In this document: positions 26,377 to 33,259 of the stretch, piece by piece
How the letters are laid out: every line of letters begins with the position of its first letter
Position numbering within the stretch: the stretch's first letter is position 1
Notes under the pieces: model-generated
What the model saw: only the letters and a program-made list of their open reading frames with translations
Told to the model about the DNA's origin: nothing
The model's database searches: none
Program-made: the position numbers and the translations under genes
Assembly (NCBI RefSeq): GCF_003611465.1
Contig: NZ_RAXV01000026.1
Location: 1-55,434 of the forward strand
Direction of reading: 5' to 3'
DNA: 55,434 nucleotides
Source of the DNA: Acinetobacter tianfuensis
Lineage (GTDB): Bacteria > Pseudomonadota > Gammaproteobacteria > Pseudomonadales > Moraxellaceae

Positions 26377-26610
26377 TTAGCCCTCCATCTTTTCGATAGA
26401 GGTACGGCTTGCTATACGCTCTGAAATCCATAAATCAATCTCTGATTCAAGCCAAGCGACACGGCGTTCAGATATTTGAATTGGCTTAGGGAAATTGCCT
26501 TTTGCCATTTCTGCATAGATAGATGAAGCTCCAAAGCCTGTTTTGGCTTGTACTTCTTTACGGCGGATTAAACGTAGATTTTGAGCGGTTTGCTCATTTA
26601 AGATATTCAT
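26377..26610 (-). CDS. alpA: AlpA-type excisionase/transcription regulator
   Basis: A 77-residue MerR-like winged-helix protein of the AlpA family: RLIRRKEVQAKTGFGASSIYAEMAKGNFPKPIQISERRVAWLESEIDLWISERI is the complete domain. AlpA proteins activate the integrase or excision of P4-like elements and can act as excisionases. The open frame starts 12 codons earlier, but GGGAG lies ten bases before the ATG at 26610. It is the first gene of the alpA-peptide-primase operon. Its promoter region includes the imperfect dyad ACTCAATTTGAGT at 26710-26722 and the TTGCAA operator at 26733. Confidence 0.92.
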   Translation of the reverse strand: MNILNEQTAQNLRLIRRKEVQAKTGFGASSIYAEMAKGNFPKPIQISERRVAWLESEIDLWISERIASRTSIEKMEG

Positions 26611-26732
26611 AATATCTAAGCTCCCAAATAGGATATGCCTAGACACAAAATTAGAAATGAAATGTAATTTTTAGATAAATATCTGATTAATAAATATAAG
26701 AATATAGTCACTCAATTTGAGTAACAATTAAT

Positions 26733-26754
26733 ATTTGCAATTCTAGTTGCAAAT
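26733..26754. promoter_or_regulatory. Operator 1, TTGCAA-N6-TTGCAA
   Basis: ATTTGCAA-ttctag-TTGCAAAT is an inverted repeat with 8-bp arms in the control region between alpA and the C4-like RNA. A close copy is at 27011. Part of it would overlap the -35 of a possible rightward promoter (TATACT at about 26771). Confidence 0.6.
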
Positions 26755-26821
26755 CCGTACACACGGTTATACTATAAAAATCAGTTTTGAATCGTTTACA
26801 TTTCTAAGATTCCTTAGTTTT

Positions 26822-26900
26822 GTGCCTTGCAACGGCGATTTTCAAACATGGTGAAGCGCTAACTTCACCGACCAACCCGATGCGCTAACATCGGGTTTTT
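26822..26900 (+). ncRNA. C4-antisense-RNA-like double hairpin
   Basis: A single-stranded start (CCTTGCAACGGCGATTTTC) is followed by the hairpin GGTGAAG-cgctaa-CTTCACC (26850-26869), GACC, then the hairpin AACCCGATG-cgctaa-CATCGGGTT (26874-26897) with a T tract. This order and the CACCGACCAACCCG linker resemble the C4 antisense RNA of P1/P7 and the CI RNA of P4, which control phage antirepressor or replication operons. The identification is from memory of the family; the two hairpins share the same six-base loop. Strand is taken from the T tract. Confidence 0.65.
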
Positions 26901-27010
26901 AATGCCCACTGATTTCAATAGAACCCAATGAACTAAGTGCATAATGTGGGACATTTTTCTCTTTTGCAACATTAAAATTAAAAAATATTTAATCTAAGTT
27001 ACTGTATTAA

Positions 27011-27028
27011 TTGCAATTATAATTGCAA
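27011..27028. promoter_or_regulatory. Operator 2, TTGCAA-N6-TTGCAA
   Basis: TTGCAATTATAATTGCAA is a perfect 18-bp palindrome just past the integrase stop codon, with the same half-sites and spacing as the inverted repeat at 26733. Confidence 0.6.
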
Positions 27029-27042
27029 CCGTTAAATACTCA

Positions 27043-28284
27043 CTATATCTCTTTGATTTTTCTAGCTTCATTAAAAAATACAATGTTGCTTTCATAAATA
27101 ATATTAAAAATATATTCACTCCATTTTTTCATCATCTCTATACGTTCTTTCTCATACTTAGCCTTATTGTAGACACCTCTAACGCCTTTCACGGTGTGAT
27201 TTAAACAAGCCTCAATTGCATCACTATTAAAGCCTTGCTCATTCAGATGTGTACTCGCTGTACGGCGTAAATCATGCACAGTGAAATCAGGTATTTCTGT
27301 TAATTTTAATGCCGACTTTTGCGCCGTATTAAAAGCGTTATGACTGATATGCGTACCACTCTTGCGCCCAACAAATACATAAGGCTCATTGCCTGCAATG
27401 GTCTTCAATTCCTTAAATATCTCTATAACTTGATCAGACATATAAACAACCATTTCACGGCTATGACCAGTTGCACTATCCGCCTTTGTTTCAGGGATTA
27501 GCCATAAGCGTTGTTCAAAGTCGATATGCTCCCATTTGGCCCTCAGTAGCTCTGATTTACGCACTAAAGTAAGTAATGACAGTAATAAGCCTAATTTACG
27601 TGGACGGTAAATACGTGAGTTTAAAAGGGTAGTGTAGTAAATGCGGATTTCACTAATACTTAAATATCTGTTTCTAGGTACGGCTTTATAAATATGTCGT
27701 GTTGGGATAGCTAATACTGGGTTGTATGGGACTAATCCAAGCGTCATTGCATAGTCAAACATACGCTTTAATAAGCCTCTGACTTGGTTAGCTGCGGCAT
27801 CATAGCCTTGCTCTTTCTTACGCCATATCACACGACGTACATCATCAACACTGATCTTATCTAATGCAATGTGACCTACCATAGGGTAAATATCATTGTT
27901 TAAACATAAAACCATGTTGTAAGGATTTTTACGTTCTTTAGAAATGACCTCTTTTAAATAGCGTTCGCCGTAGTCTTTAAACAATACCCCTTGCGGTTTG
28001 TTCTTTTCCTTTTTAGGTGAAAACCCTTTCGCTACCATTGAAGCCGATTCATCACGTAACTGTCGGGCATCTTTAAGAGATAGATCAGGATAACGACCTA
28101 AAACAAGCCGTTCTTGTTTGCCATCCAGTGAATAACGATAGTGCCAAGACTTTACTCCCGATTCCTTAACCTCAATGAATAATCCGTTATTCAGCTTGTC
28201 TTTAACTGAGTATCTTTTTTCTTGTGCTTTAAGGTTTTGTATTTCTCGATCTGTTGAGAAAAACAAGCCGTTTGTCTTTGGCAT
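27043..28284 (-). CDS. int: P4-type tyrosine integrase
   Basis: A 413-residue site-specific recombinase predicted to integrate the element at the mnmE 3' end. It has an N-terminal DUF4102 arm-binding domain (about 1-90, KRYSVKDKLNNGLFIEV...GRYPDLSLKDAR), a core-binding SAM-like domain (about 100-190), and a catalytic domain with Arg242 in LVRKSELLRAKW, Lys267 in PETKADS, HDLRR (His337, Arg340), His363 and the nucleophile Tyr372 in GVYNKAKY. A GTG start four codons earlier is equally open and neither has a clear ribosome binding site; the ATG gives a typical MPKTNGLF-like start. The gene begins next to the mnmE att site. Confidence 0.94.
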   Translation of the reverse strand: MPKTNGLFFSTDREIQNLKAQEKRYSVKDKLNNGLFIEVKESGVKSWHYRYSLDGKQERLVLGRYPDLSLKDARQLRDESASMVAKGFSPKKEKNKPQGVLFKDYGERYLKEVISKERKNPYNMVLCLNNDIYPMVGHIALDKISVDDVRRVIWRKKEQGYDAAANQVRGLLKRMFDYAMTLGLVPYNPVLAIPTRHIYKAVPRNRYLSISEIRIYYTTLLNSRIYRPRKLGLLLSLLTLVRKSELLRAKWEHIDFEQRLWLIPETKADSATGHSREMVVYMSDQVIEIFKELKTIAGNEPYVFVGRKSGTHISHNAFNTAQKSALKLTEIPDFTVHDLRRTASTHLNEQGFNSDAIEACLNHTVKGVRGVYNKAKYEKERIEMMKKWSEYIFNIIYESNIVFFNEARKIKEI

Positions 28285-28406
28285 TATTCTAGTCACTCAA
28301 ATATAAAAATAAGATTCTATTGTCACGTAACTATTAGGTGACTAAAAAAATCATAGCACTAGATGAACTAATAGAACATATAGGAACAATATTAAGGCAT
28401 AAAAAA

Positions 28407-28433
28407 AGCACTAAGTTATTAAAACTTAATGCT
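28407..28433 (-). terminator. mnmE terminator carried by the element
   Basis: AGCA-c-TAAGTT and AACTTA-a-TGCT pair around a five-base loop, and on the minus strand seven T's follow. It lies inside the element, so it ends mnmE transcription before int. Confidence 0.75.
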
Positions 28434-28450
28434 ATTTAATTAAAGTTAAA

Positions 28451-28470
28451 ACTTATTGGAACTTATTGGA
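28451..28470. repeat. Tandem 10-bp repeat beside att
   Basis: ACTTATTGGA occurs twice in tandem, followed by a partial third copy (ACATTAG). Its place about 20 bp from the att repeat suggests integrase arm or core-flank binding sites. Confidence 0.5.
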
Positions 28471-28489
28471 ACATTAGCTTAAATTGAAA

Positions 28490-28507
28490 TTACTTTCCAA
28501 TACAAAA
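28490..28507. repeat. att repeat, mnmE-proximal end
   Basis: TTACTTTCCAATACAAAA, the last six codons of mnmE on the minus strand (F-C-I-G-K-stop). Partner of 23243-23260. Confidence 0.88.
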
Positions 28508-29845
28508 AGAACCGAAAATTTTCCCCAACAAGTCATCTGCGCTGAAATCACCAGTAATTTCACCTAAAGCATTTTGCGCTAAACGCAAAGATTCAGCCAC
28601 CAGTTCACCAGCGTGATAAACCGTCAGCTGCTCACGCGCTTCTGCAAGATAGTACTGTGTGCGCTTCATCGCATCTAAATGGCGTGTACGGGCAATAAAG
28701 GTATCTTCTTCAGGCTGGAAGCCTGCATGCGCTGTAATCGCCTCTATGAGCGCCTGAACGCCTGTTTCCTGCTTCGCTGATACTGTGACATGGCGAAAAC
28801 CCTGCAAATCGCTCAGCACCGCCTCCGAACCTGTTAAATCGCATTTATTGCCTATCAGCATTAAACGTTTAGGCTCAATATGCTCTGCAAAATACTCTTG
28901 CGCCAGCGCCAGCGGATCTTCGCCTTGACTTAGGTCATAAACCAGCAGCAGCAAATCCGCCTGCTCAATTTCTTTAATCGCACGGCGGATACCTTCTTTT
29001 TCAACAACATCGCCTGTTTCACGCAAACCTGCTGTATCTGTCAACGTAATAGGCAAACCATTCAGCGTAATCTTTTCATGCAGCACATCACGCGTCGTCC
29101 CCGCAATATCCGTCACAATAGCGCGCTCAATCCCAGCCAATGCATTCAGCAGGGAAGACTTGCCCGCATTCGGCTTGCCTGCAATCACCACCTGCAAACC
29201 TTCACGCAGCAGCTGGCCTTGGCGTGCAGACTGCTGCACTGCAGTGACAGATGCACTGACCTGATCCAATAGACCTAAAATTTTGCCGTCTGCCAAAAAG
29301 TCGATTTCTTCTTCTGGAAAATCAATCGCCGCTTCAACATGCAAACGCAAATGAATCAGGTTTTCCAATACTGCATTTACTTTTGTAGAAAAAGCGCCTT
29401 GCAATGAGCGCACCGCAGAACGCGCTGCCGCTTGCGATGTCGCATCAATCAAATCTGCAATGGCTTCGGCCTGTACCAAGTCCATTTTGCCGTTTTCAAA
29501 GGCGCGCATGGAAAACTCGCCGGCTTTGGCTGCAATTGCGCCTAACTCCAGCAAACGCGCCAGCAGGGCATTTTGAATTACAGGGCCGCCATGGCCTTGC
29601 AGTTCAACAACATCCTCACCAGTAAATGAGTTTGGATTCGGGAAGCAGATCACTAAACCCTCATCCATAATTTCATCTTGGGCATCCAAAAACTTACGGA
29701 AGCCCGCATAGCGCGCTTTTGGCAATTCTGTTTGGCACAAAGCCTCAGCAATCGCATATGACTTTGGCCCAGAAAGACGGATAACACCGACGCCGCCGCG
29801 CCCTGGAGGCGTTGCAATCGCAGCAATCGTAGTTCGGTTTTGCAT
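28490..29845 (-). CDS. mnmE: tRNA-modification GTPase MnmE
   Basis: With MnmG, adds the aminomethyl/carboxymethylaminomethyl group to U34 of certain tRNAs. The 451-residue protein has the N-terminal formyl-THF-binding domain (TIAAIATPPGRGGVGVIRLSG), helical parts, and an embedded G domain: GKPNAGKSSLLNAL (G1), DIAGTTRD (G2), DTAGLRET (G3) and GNKCDL (G4), ending with the essential FCIGK. The start is ATG 29845 with AGGTGA nine bases upstream; twenty upstream codons are open but unlike MnmE. Its last codons serve as the attachment site, and the element restores them, so the gene stays intact. Confidence 0.97.
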   Translation of the reverse strand: MQNRTTIAAIATPPGRGGVGVIRLSGPKSYAIAEALCQTELPKARYAGFRKFLDAQDEIMDEGLVICFPNPNSFTGEDVVELQGHGGPVIQNALLARLLELGAIAAKAGEFSMRAFENGKMDLVQAEAIADLIDATSQAAARSAVRSLQGAFSTKVNAVLENLIHLRLHVEAAIDFPEEEIDFLADGKILGLLDQVSASVTAVQQSARQGQLLREGLQVVIAGKPNAGKSSLLNALAGIERAIVTDIAGTTRDVLHEKITLNGLPITLTDTAGLRETGDVVEKEGIRRAIKEIEQADLLLLVYDLSQGEDPLALAQEYFAEHIEPKRLMLIGNKCDLTGSEAVLSDLQGFRHVTVSAKQETGVQALIEAITAHAGFQPEEDTFIARTRHLDAMKRTQYYLAEAREQLTVYHAGELVAESLRLAQNALGEITGDFSADDLLGKIFGSFCIGK

Positions 29846-29884
29846 AGTGTTCACCTGCAGAAATATAAAAATCGGGCCAAAGAA

Positions 29885-29918
29885 AAATCCGCCTAAGATT
29901 ACCATCTTAAGCGGATTT
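29885..29918 (-). terminator. yidC terminator
   Basis: AAATCCGC-c-TAAGAT pairs with ATCTTA-a-GCGGATTT around TACC, between yidC and mnmE. Confidence 0.75.
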
Positions 29919-29938
29919 ATTCAGCCCATCAGCAATGC

Positions 29939-31705
29939 TTAGTTTGCTGAATCGGCACCTTCACGTTTTAAACGTTCTTTTTCAACAGCTTTGTTGATCA
30001 TGCCTTGCTGCAAGATCGTAATACTGTTGTTGACAATCCAGTACAGCACTAGGCCAGCTGGGAAGAACAGCATAAATACAGTAAAGATAATCGGCATAAT
30101 CTTGAAGACTTTCGCCTGCATTGGATCTGCTGGCTGCGGGTTCAAACTTTGCTGGATGAACATTGTTGCACCCATCAGCAATGGCAAGATGAACCATGGG
30201 TCCATTGCAGACAAATCTTGAATCCAGCCTAACCACGGTGCATGACGAAGTTCAACCGATTCCATCAACACCCAGTACAGCGCAAGGAAGATTGGCATTT
30301 GCAGCAATAATGGCAAGCAGCCCGACAGCGGGTTCACTTGTTCACGCTTATACAGCGCCATCATTTCTTGCGAGAAACGCATACGGTCTTCACCGAACTC
30401 TTCTTTCATACGCTGCATTTCTGGCGCAATCACACGCATTTTCGCCATTGAGCGGTAGCTCTTAGACGACAGCGGCCAAAGAATCAATTTCACAAGAATC
30501 GTCAATAGAATAATTGACCAGCCCCAGTTGCCTACTAAGCCATGGAAGAATTGCAAGCCAATAAATAATAGCTTAGCAATTGGCCATAACCAGCCATAAT
30601 CCACAGTTTGGTTCAAGCCAGCAGCCAAATCTTTCAATTCAGACTGAATTTTTGGACCAGAGTAGAAGGTTGCATCCACTTCAGCAACCGTACCTGCAGG
30701 CACATTAATCGTTGGCGAAGTAAAGCCAATGATATTCATGTCATCTGAAGATTTACGCGATTCAAGCTTAGCCGCATACTGCTGGCCATTGCCCTGCGTT
30801 AATTTCAGCTCGCCTGGCACCCAAGCGCTGACAAAGTAATGCTGCACAACTGCAACCCAGCCGCCTTTTGCTTCAACATTCAGCTTTTCTTCAGTGAAGT
30901 TGGCAAATTTCAGCTTGTTGTATTGCTCATCCGGTGTCCCCCAAGCGCCGCCCAGGAACGTACCCAAAGTGAAAATACCCTGATCCGACTTGCCTGGATC
31001 ATCAGAGTTATCACGTTTGATTTGACCGAACATCTGGCCTTGCCAGTTTTGCGCGCTGCGGTTCACCACTTTGTGGTTCACCACAATCGGGTATTCGCCT
31101 TGCGTGAAAGTGAAAGTCTTGATGATTTCCACACCATCAGCCGTTTTGTAGACCATCGGCACCGACAGTACTTGATGCTGTTTGCCGTCTTTGTCTTTAG
31201 ATGCTTTCGCATCAGCTAATGTATAGGCTGACTTTTCAATTTCATAAGACGGGCGGCCCGCACGGCTGCTGTCTGGACCATTTAGGCCAATTAAGCCAGA
31301 CTGAGCGACATATGTGCGCTTAGCATCGCTTTCCAGCATAATAAATGGCTGATCACTGTCTTTATTTTTGTCATGGTTGAGTAATTCAACACGAACAATA
31401 TCACCGCCTTTAGGATTAATCCAAAGATGGTAAAGGTCAGTTTTCACTGAAATAAGCTGTTGGCTTACTGGTGCAGTTGCATCTGCTGTCTGTTGAGCTG
31501 GCACATTTGCTTGCGGAACATCAGTGGCTGCTGATGCTGTCGCTTGGCCATTTGGCAAATCTGCAGATACTTCATGCGAAACTGCTGCAGCTTCAGGCTG
31601 TGCTTTGTTTTCCGCATTTCCATAATCTTTTTGCCAAGCCAAAATGAGCAAATAAGCGACAACAAACATGGCTCCTAGAATGGCAATCCTGGCCCATTGT
31701 TGCAT
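29939..31705 (-). CDS. yidC: Membrane protein insertase YidC
   Basis: Inserts and folds inner-membrane proteins, alone or with Sec. The 588-residue gamma-proteobacterial form starts with a transmembrane anchor (residues 6-24), then an Ala/Gln-rich periplasmic linker, a large periplasmic P1 domain (about 65-365) and the conserved 60-kDa core with five membrane segments, containing GNWGWSIILLTILVKLILWPLS with the functional arginine nearby in SYRSMAKMRVIAPEM. It follows yidD by five bases in the rpmH-rnpA-yidD-yidC group. Confidence 0.98.
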   Translation of the reverse strand: MQQWARIAILGAMFVVAYLLILAWQKDYGNAENKAQPEAAAVSHEVSADLPNGQATASAATDVPQANVPAQQTADATAPVSQQLISVKTDLYHLWINPKGGDIVRVELLNHDKNKDSDQPFIMLESDAKRTYVAQSGLIGLNGPDSSRAGRPSYEIEKSAYTLADAKASKDKDGKQHQVLSVPMVYKTADGVEIIKTFTFTQGEYPIVVNHKVVNRSAQNWQGQMFGQIKRDNSDDPGKSDQGIFTLGTFLGGAWGTPDEQYNKLKFANFTEEKLNVEAKGGWVAVVQHYFVSAWVPGELKLTQGNGQQYAAKLESRKSSDDMNIIGFTSPTINVPAGTVAEVDATFYSGPKIQSELKDLAAGLNQTVDYGWLWPIAKLLFIGLQFFHGLVGNWGWSIILLTILVKLILWPLSSKSYRSMAKMRVIAPEMQRMKEEFGEDRMRFSQEMMALYKREQVNPLSGCLPLLLQMPIFLALYWVLMESVELRHAPWLGWIQDLSAMDPWFILPLLMGATMFIQQSLNPQPADPMQAKVFKIMPIIFTVFMLFFPAGLVLYWIVNNSITILQQGMINKAVEKERLKREGADSAN

Positions 31706-31710
31706 ATCTA

Positions 31711-32031
31711 TTACCCCAAATGGTTAGAGTGTTTTTGATTCATAAAATGATCACGAAAGGGTACAGCAACGTGATGCTTTTGAGAATCTATTTGCTGAAA
31801 TGAAATAAAACGAATTGCTTTAGCAGGCACAGGGTCATACCCGGAACCTCCCCAAGGATGACAGCGGCAAATACGATGAACAGACAGCCAAACACCACGC
31901 ACAGCGCCATGCCGATGGATTGCTTCCAAAGAATACTGTGAACAGGTTGGAATATAGCGGCAACGGGGACCTAATACAGGACTGATCGCTATTTGATAAA
32001 AACGGATGAACCAATGCAGTAAGCGTACCAT
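31711..32031 (-). CDS. yidD: Membrane protein insertion efficiency factor YidD
   Basis: A 106-residue protein that helps YidC insert membrane proteins. The family signature is complete: [34 protein letters not shown] followed by [15 protein letters not shown]. An amphipathic N-terminal helix places it at the inner membrane. The C-terminal 30 residues are variable. It begins nine bases after the rnpA stop and ends five bases before yidC, which confirms the usual operon. Confidence 0.97.
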   Translation of the reverse strand: MVRLLHWFIRFYQIAISPVLGPRCRYIPTCSQYSLEAIHRHGAVRGVWLSVHRICRCHPWGGSGYDPVPAKAIRFISFQQIDSQKHHVAVPFRDHFMNQKHSNHLG

Positions 32032-32040
32032 TGGCCGTCT

Positions 32041-32436
32041 CTACTTTTTCGGTGAGGAAGGTGCTGTTTTTGAATGCTTTTTGGCAATACGTTGAAGCTT
32101 TTGCCAAGCAAATTGTAATTGCTGGTGCAATTCCGCATTAGGTATTGCTTCTATACCCTGTTTAGGCATAACCACAATATCCAATACATCTAATTGCTGC
32201 TGATGCAAGCGAAAACTTTCGCGAGCCAGACGTTTTACTCGGTTTCTTTCATGCGCGCGGCGCACTTTTTTCTTAGCAACAACAATACCCAAACGGCTTT
32301 TAAGCTGTTCGGACGGTTTTGCAAGAAATAAGAAATGGGGCTGATGCACTTTAAAAAGCGCACCATCGAAGACACTTTTGTAGTCGGCAGCACAGTGTAT
32401 TCTTACATCTATGCCAAACTCATAAAGTGCTGTCAT
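32041..32436 (-). CDS. rnpA: Ribonuclease P protein component
   Basis: Protein subunit of RNase P, which trims the 5' leader of tRNA precursors. The 131-residue basic protein has [42 protein letters not shown] with the RNR motif and helix that binds RNA, and a Lys/Ser-rich tail ([13 protein letters not shown]). I use the ATG at 32436; a TTG three codons upstream is also open. It follows rpmH by 31 bases, as in nearly all bacteria. Confidence 0.95.
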   Translation of the reverse strand: MTALYEFGIDVRIHCAADYKSVFDGALFKVHQPHFLFLAKPSEQLKSRLGIVVAKKKVRRAHERNRVKRLARESFRLHQQQLDVLDIVVMPKQGIEAIPNAELHQQLQFAWQKLQRIAKKHSKTAPSSPKK

Positions 32437-32467
32437 CACGCCCAAGTCTTTTTTTAGCGTTAACAGA

Positions 32468-32602
32468 TTAAACTGTTAAGCTATGACGGCCTTTTGCACG
32501 GCGACGAGCTAATACTTGACGACCAGCTTTAGTAGCCATACGAGCACGGAAGCCATGAACGCGTTTACGTTTCAATTCAGAAGGCTGGAAAGTACGTTTC
32601 AT
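32468..32602 (-). CDS. rpmH: 50S ribosomal protein L34
   Basis: A 44-residue, very basic ribosomal protein: [20 protein letters not shown], then [20 protein letters not shown] and the end SLTV. Every position of the bacterial L34 core is recognisable. GGAG lies nine bases before the ATG. It is the first gene of the rpmH-rnpA-yidD-yidC operon and is driven by a near-consensus promoter at 32642-32670. Confidence 0.98.
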
Positions 32603-32641
32603 ATCGAAACTCCAAAAATGATCTTTCTATGAAGGTCCGCG

Positions 32642-32670
32642 ATTTTAGTGCTCATTGCTTGAGCTGTCAA
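32642..32670 (-). promoter_or_regulatory. rpmH promoter
   Basis: On the minus strand TTGACA (32670-32665), a 17-bp spacer and TAAAAT (32647-32642) form a near-perfect sigma-70 promoter, with transcription starting about 30 bases before the rpmH ATG. Confidence 0.85.
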
Positions 32671-32810
32671 TTAAAAACCTGCTTTCTTTCAAAAAGAAAT
32701 TAAGTTAAAGCATCGATATGTTCGTCACTGGGAAAAATTAAAAATTTTGCAATTAATATACTCACAAGTTAAAGCACTGTTTATAATAAGATATATAGTT
32801 ACCAACAAGT

Positions 32811-33184
32811 TTAACCACAAATTTATCCACAGCGCGTTCCTCATTACCTCTTCTTTTTATTTTAAATTTAAATTTATACCCTTTTTTGAATTATCCCCAG
32901 AAATTAAGGTCTTTATAAATAAATTCAAATTTATAAATTTAAATTTATTACTACTAGTGTTGTGTTTTTCTGTGGAAATCATATTTTTTTAAATAAAAAA
33001 CAAAACTTTATATTGTGAATAACTATGTTTCTATAATTTTGATACTTTGTGGATAAGTTTATGGTATATTTTATCCACAGCTTGAGGATAAGTTTATCCA
33101 CATGGGTTTTAAATTTAAATTTATGCACTGAAATGTTCTTTTTTGAACAGAATTTGCTGAATTAATCATGACAGATGTGGATAA
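32811..33184. other. oriC region (DnaA-box array)
   Basis: The 657-bp rpmH-dnaA gap has five perfect DnaA boxes (TTATCCACA or complement): 32823-32831, 33048-33056, 33071-33079, 33094-33102 and 33176-33184. One-mismatch boxes lie at 32811, 32891, 33014 and 33083. Three of the perfect boxes start exactly 23 bp apart. AT-rich tracts with TTTAAATTTAAA palindromes at about 32860, 32920 and 33107 could serve as the unwinding element. The place beside dnaA and the box density support chromosomal oriC. The similar cluster after gyrB may also contribute. Confidence 0.85.
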
Positions 33185-33196
33185 CTTGGTTAGAAT
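33168..33196 (+). promoter_or_regulatory. dnaA promoter with DnaA box in its spacer
   Basis: ATGACA (33168-33173), a 17-bp spacer and TAGAAT (33191-33196) form a good sigma-70 promoter. The perfect DnaA box at 33176-33184 lies in the spacer, so DnaA should block its own transcription. The GCCCG/CGGGC hairpin at 33201-33216 would be at the transcript's 5' end. Confidence 0.75.
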
Positions 33197-33259
33197 GGCG
33201 GCCCGCTTTGACGGGCTGAATATTTTTTATATGCGCAATGGAATGAATAGGGGTTTCAC

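Larger units (their letters stand above)
23243..28507. mobile_element. Integrated satellite-like element at the 3' end of mnmE
   Basis: About 5.3 kb bounded by 18-bp imperfect repeats of the mnmE 3' end. The content, all on the minus strand, is integrase, AlpA-type regulator, a 33-residue membrane peptide and a primase-helicase. Between and beyond these are a C4-like RNA, operators and an iteron array. Base composition is more AT-rich than in the neighbouring genes. There are no capsid, transfer or obvious cargo genes. The 3' end of mnmE (thdF/trmE) is a well-known island target (for example SGI1). The set of genes is like P4-type satellites and small AlpA/primase islands. Confidence 0.88.

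Noticed and set aside
32747..32992. 81-codon frame in the rpmH-dnaA gap
   Set aside because: It overlaps DnaA boxes and AT palindromes and has no ribosome binding site.
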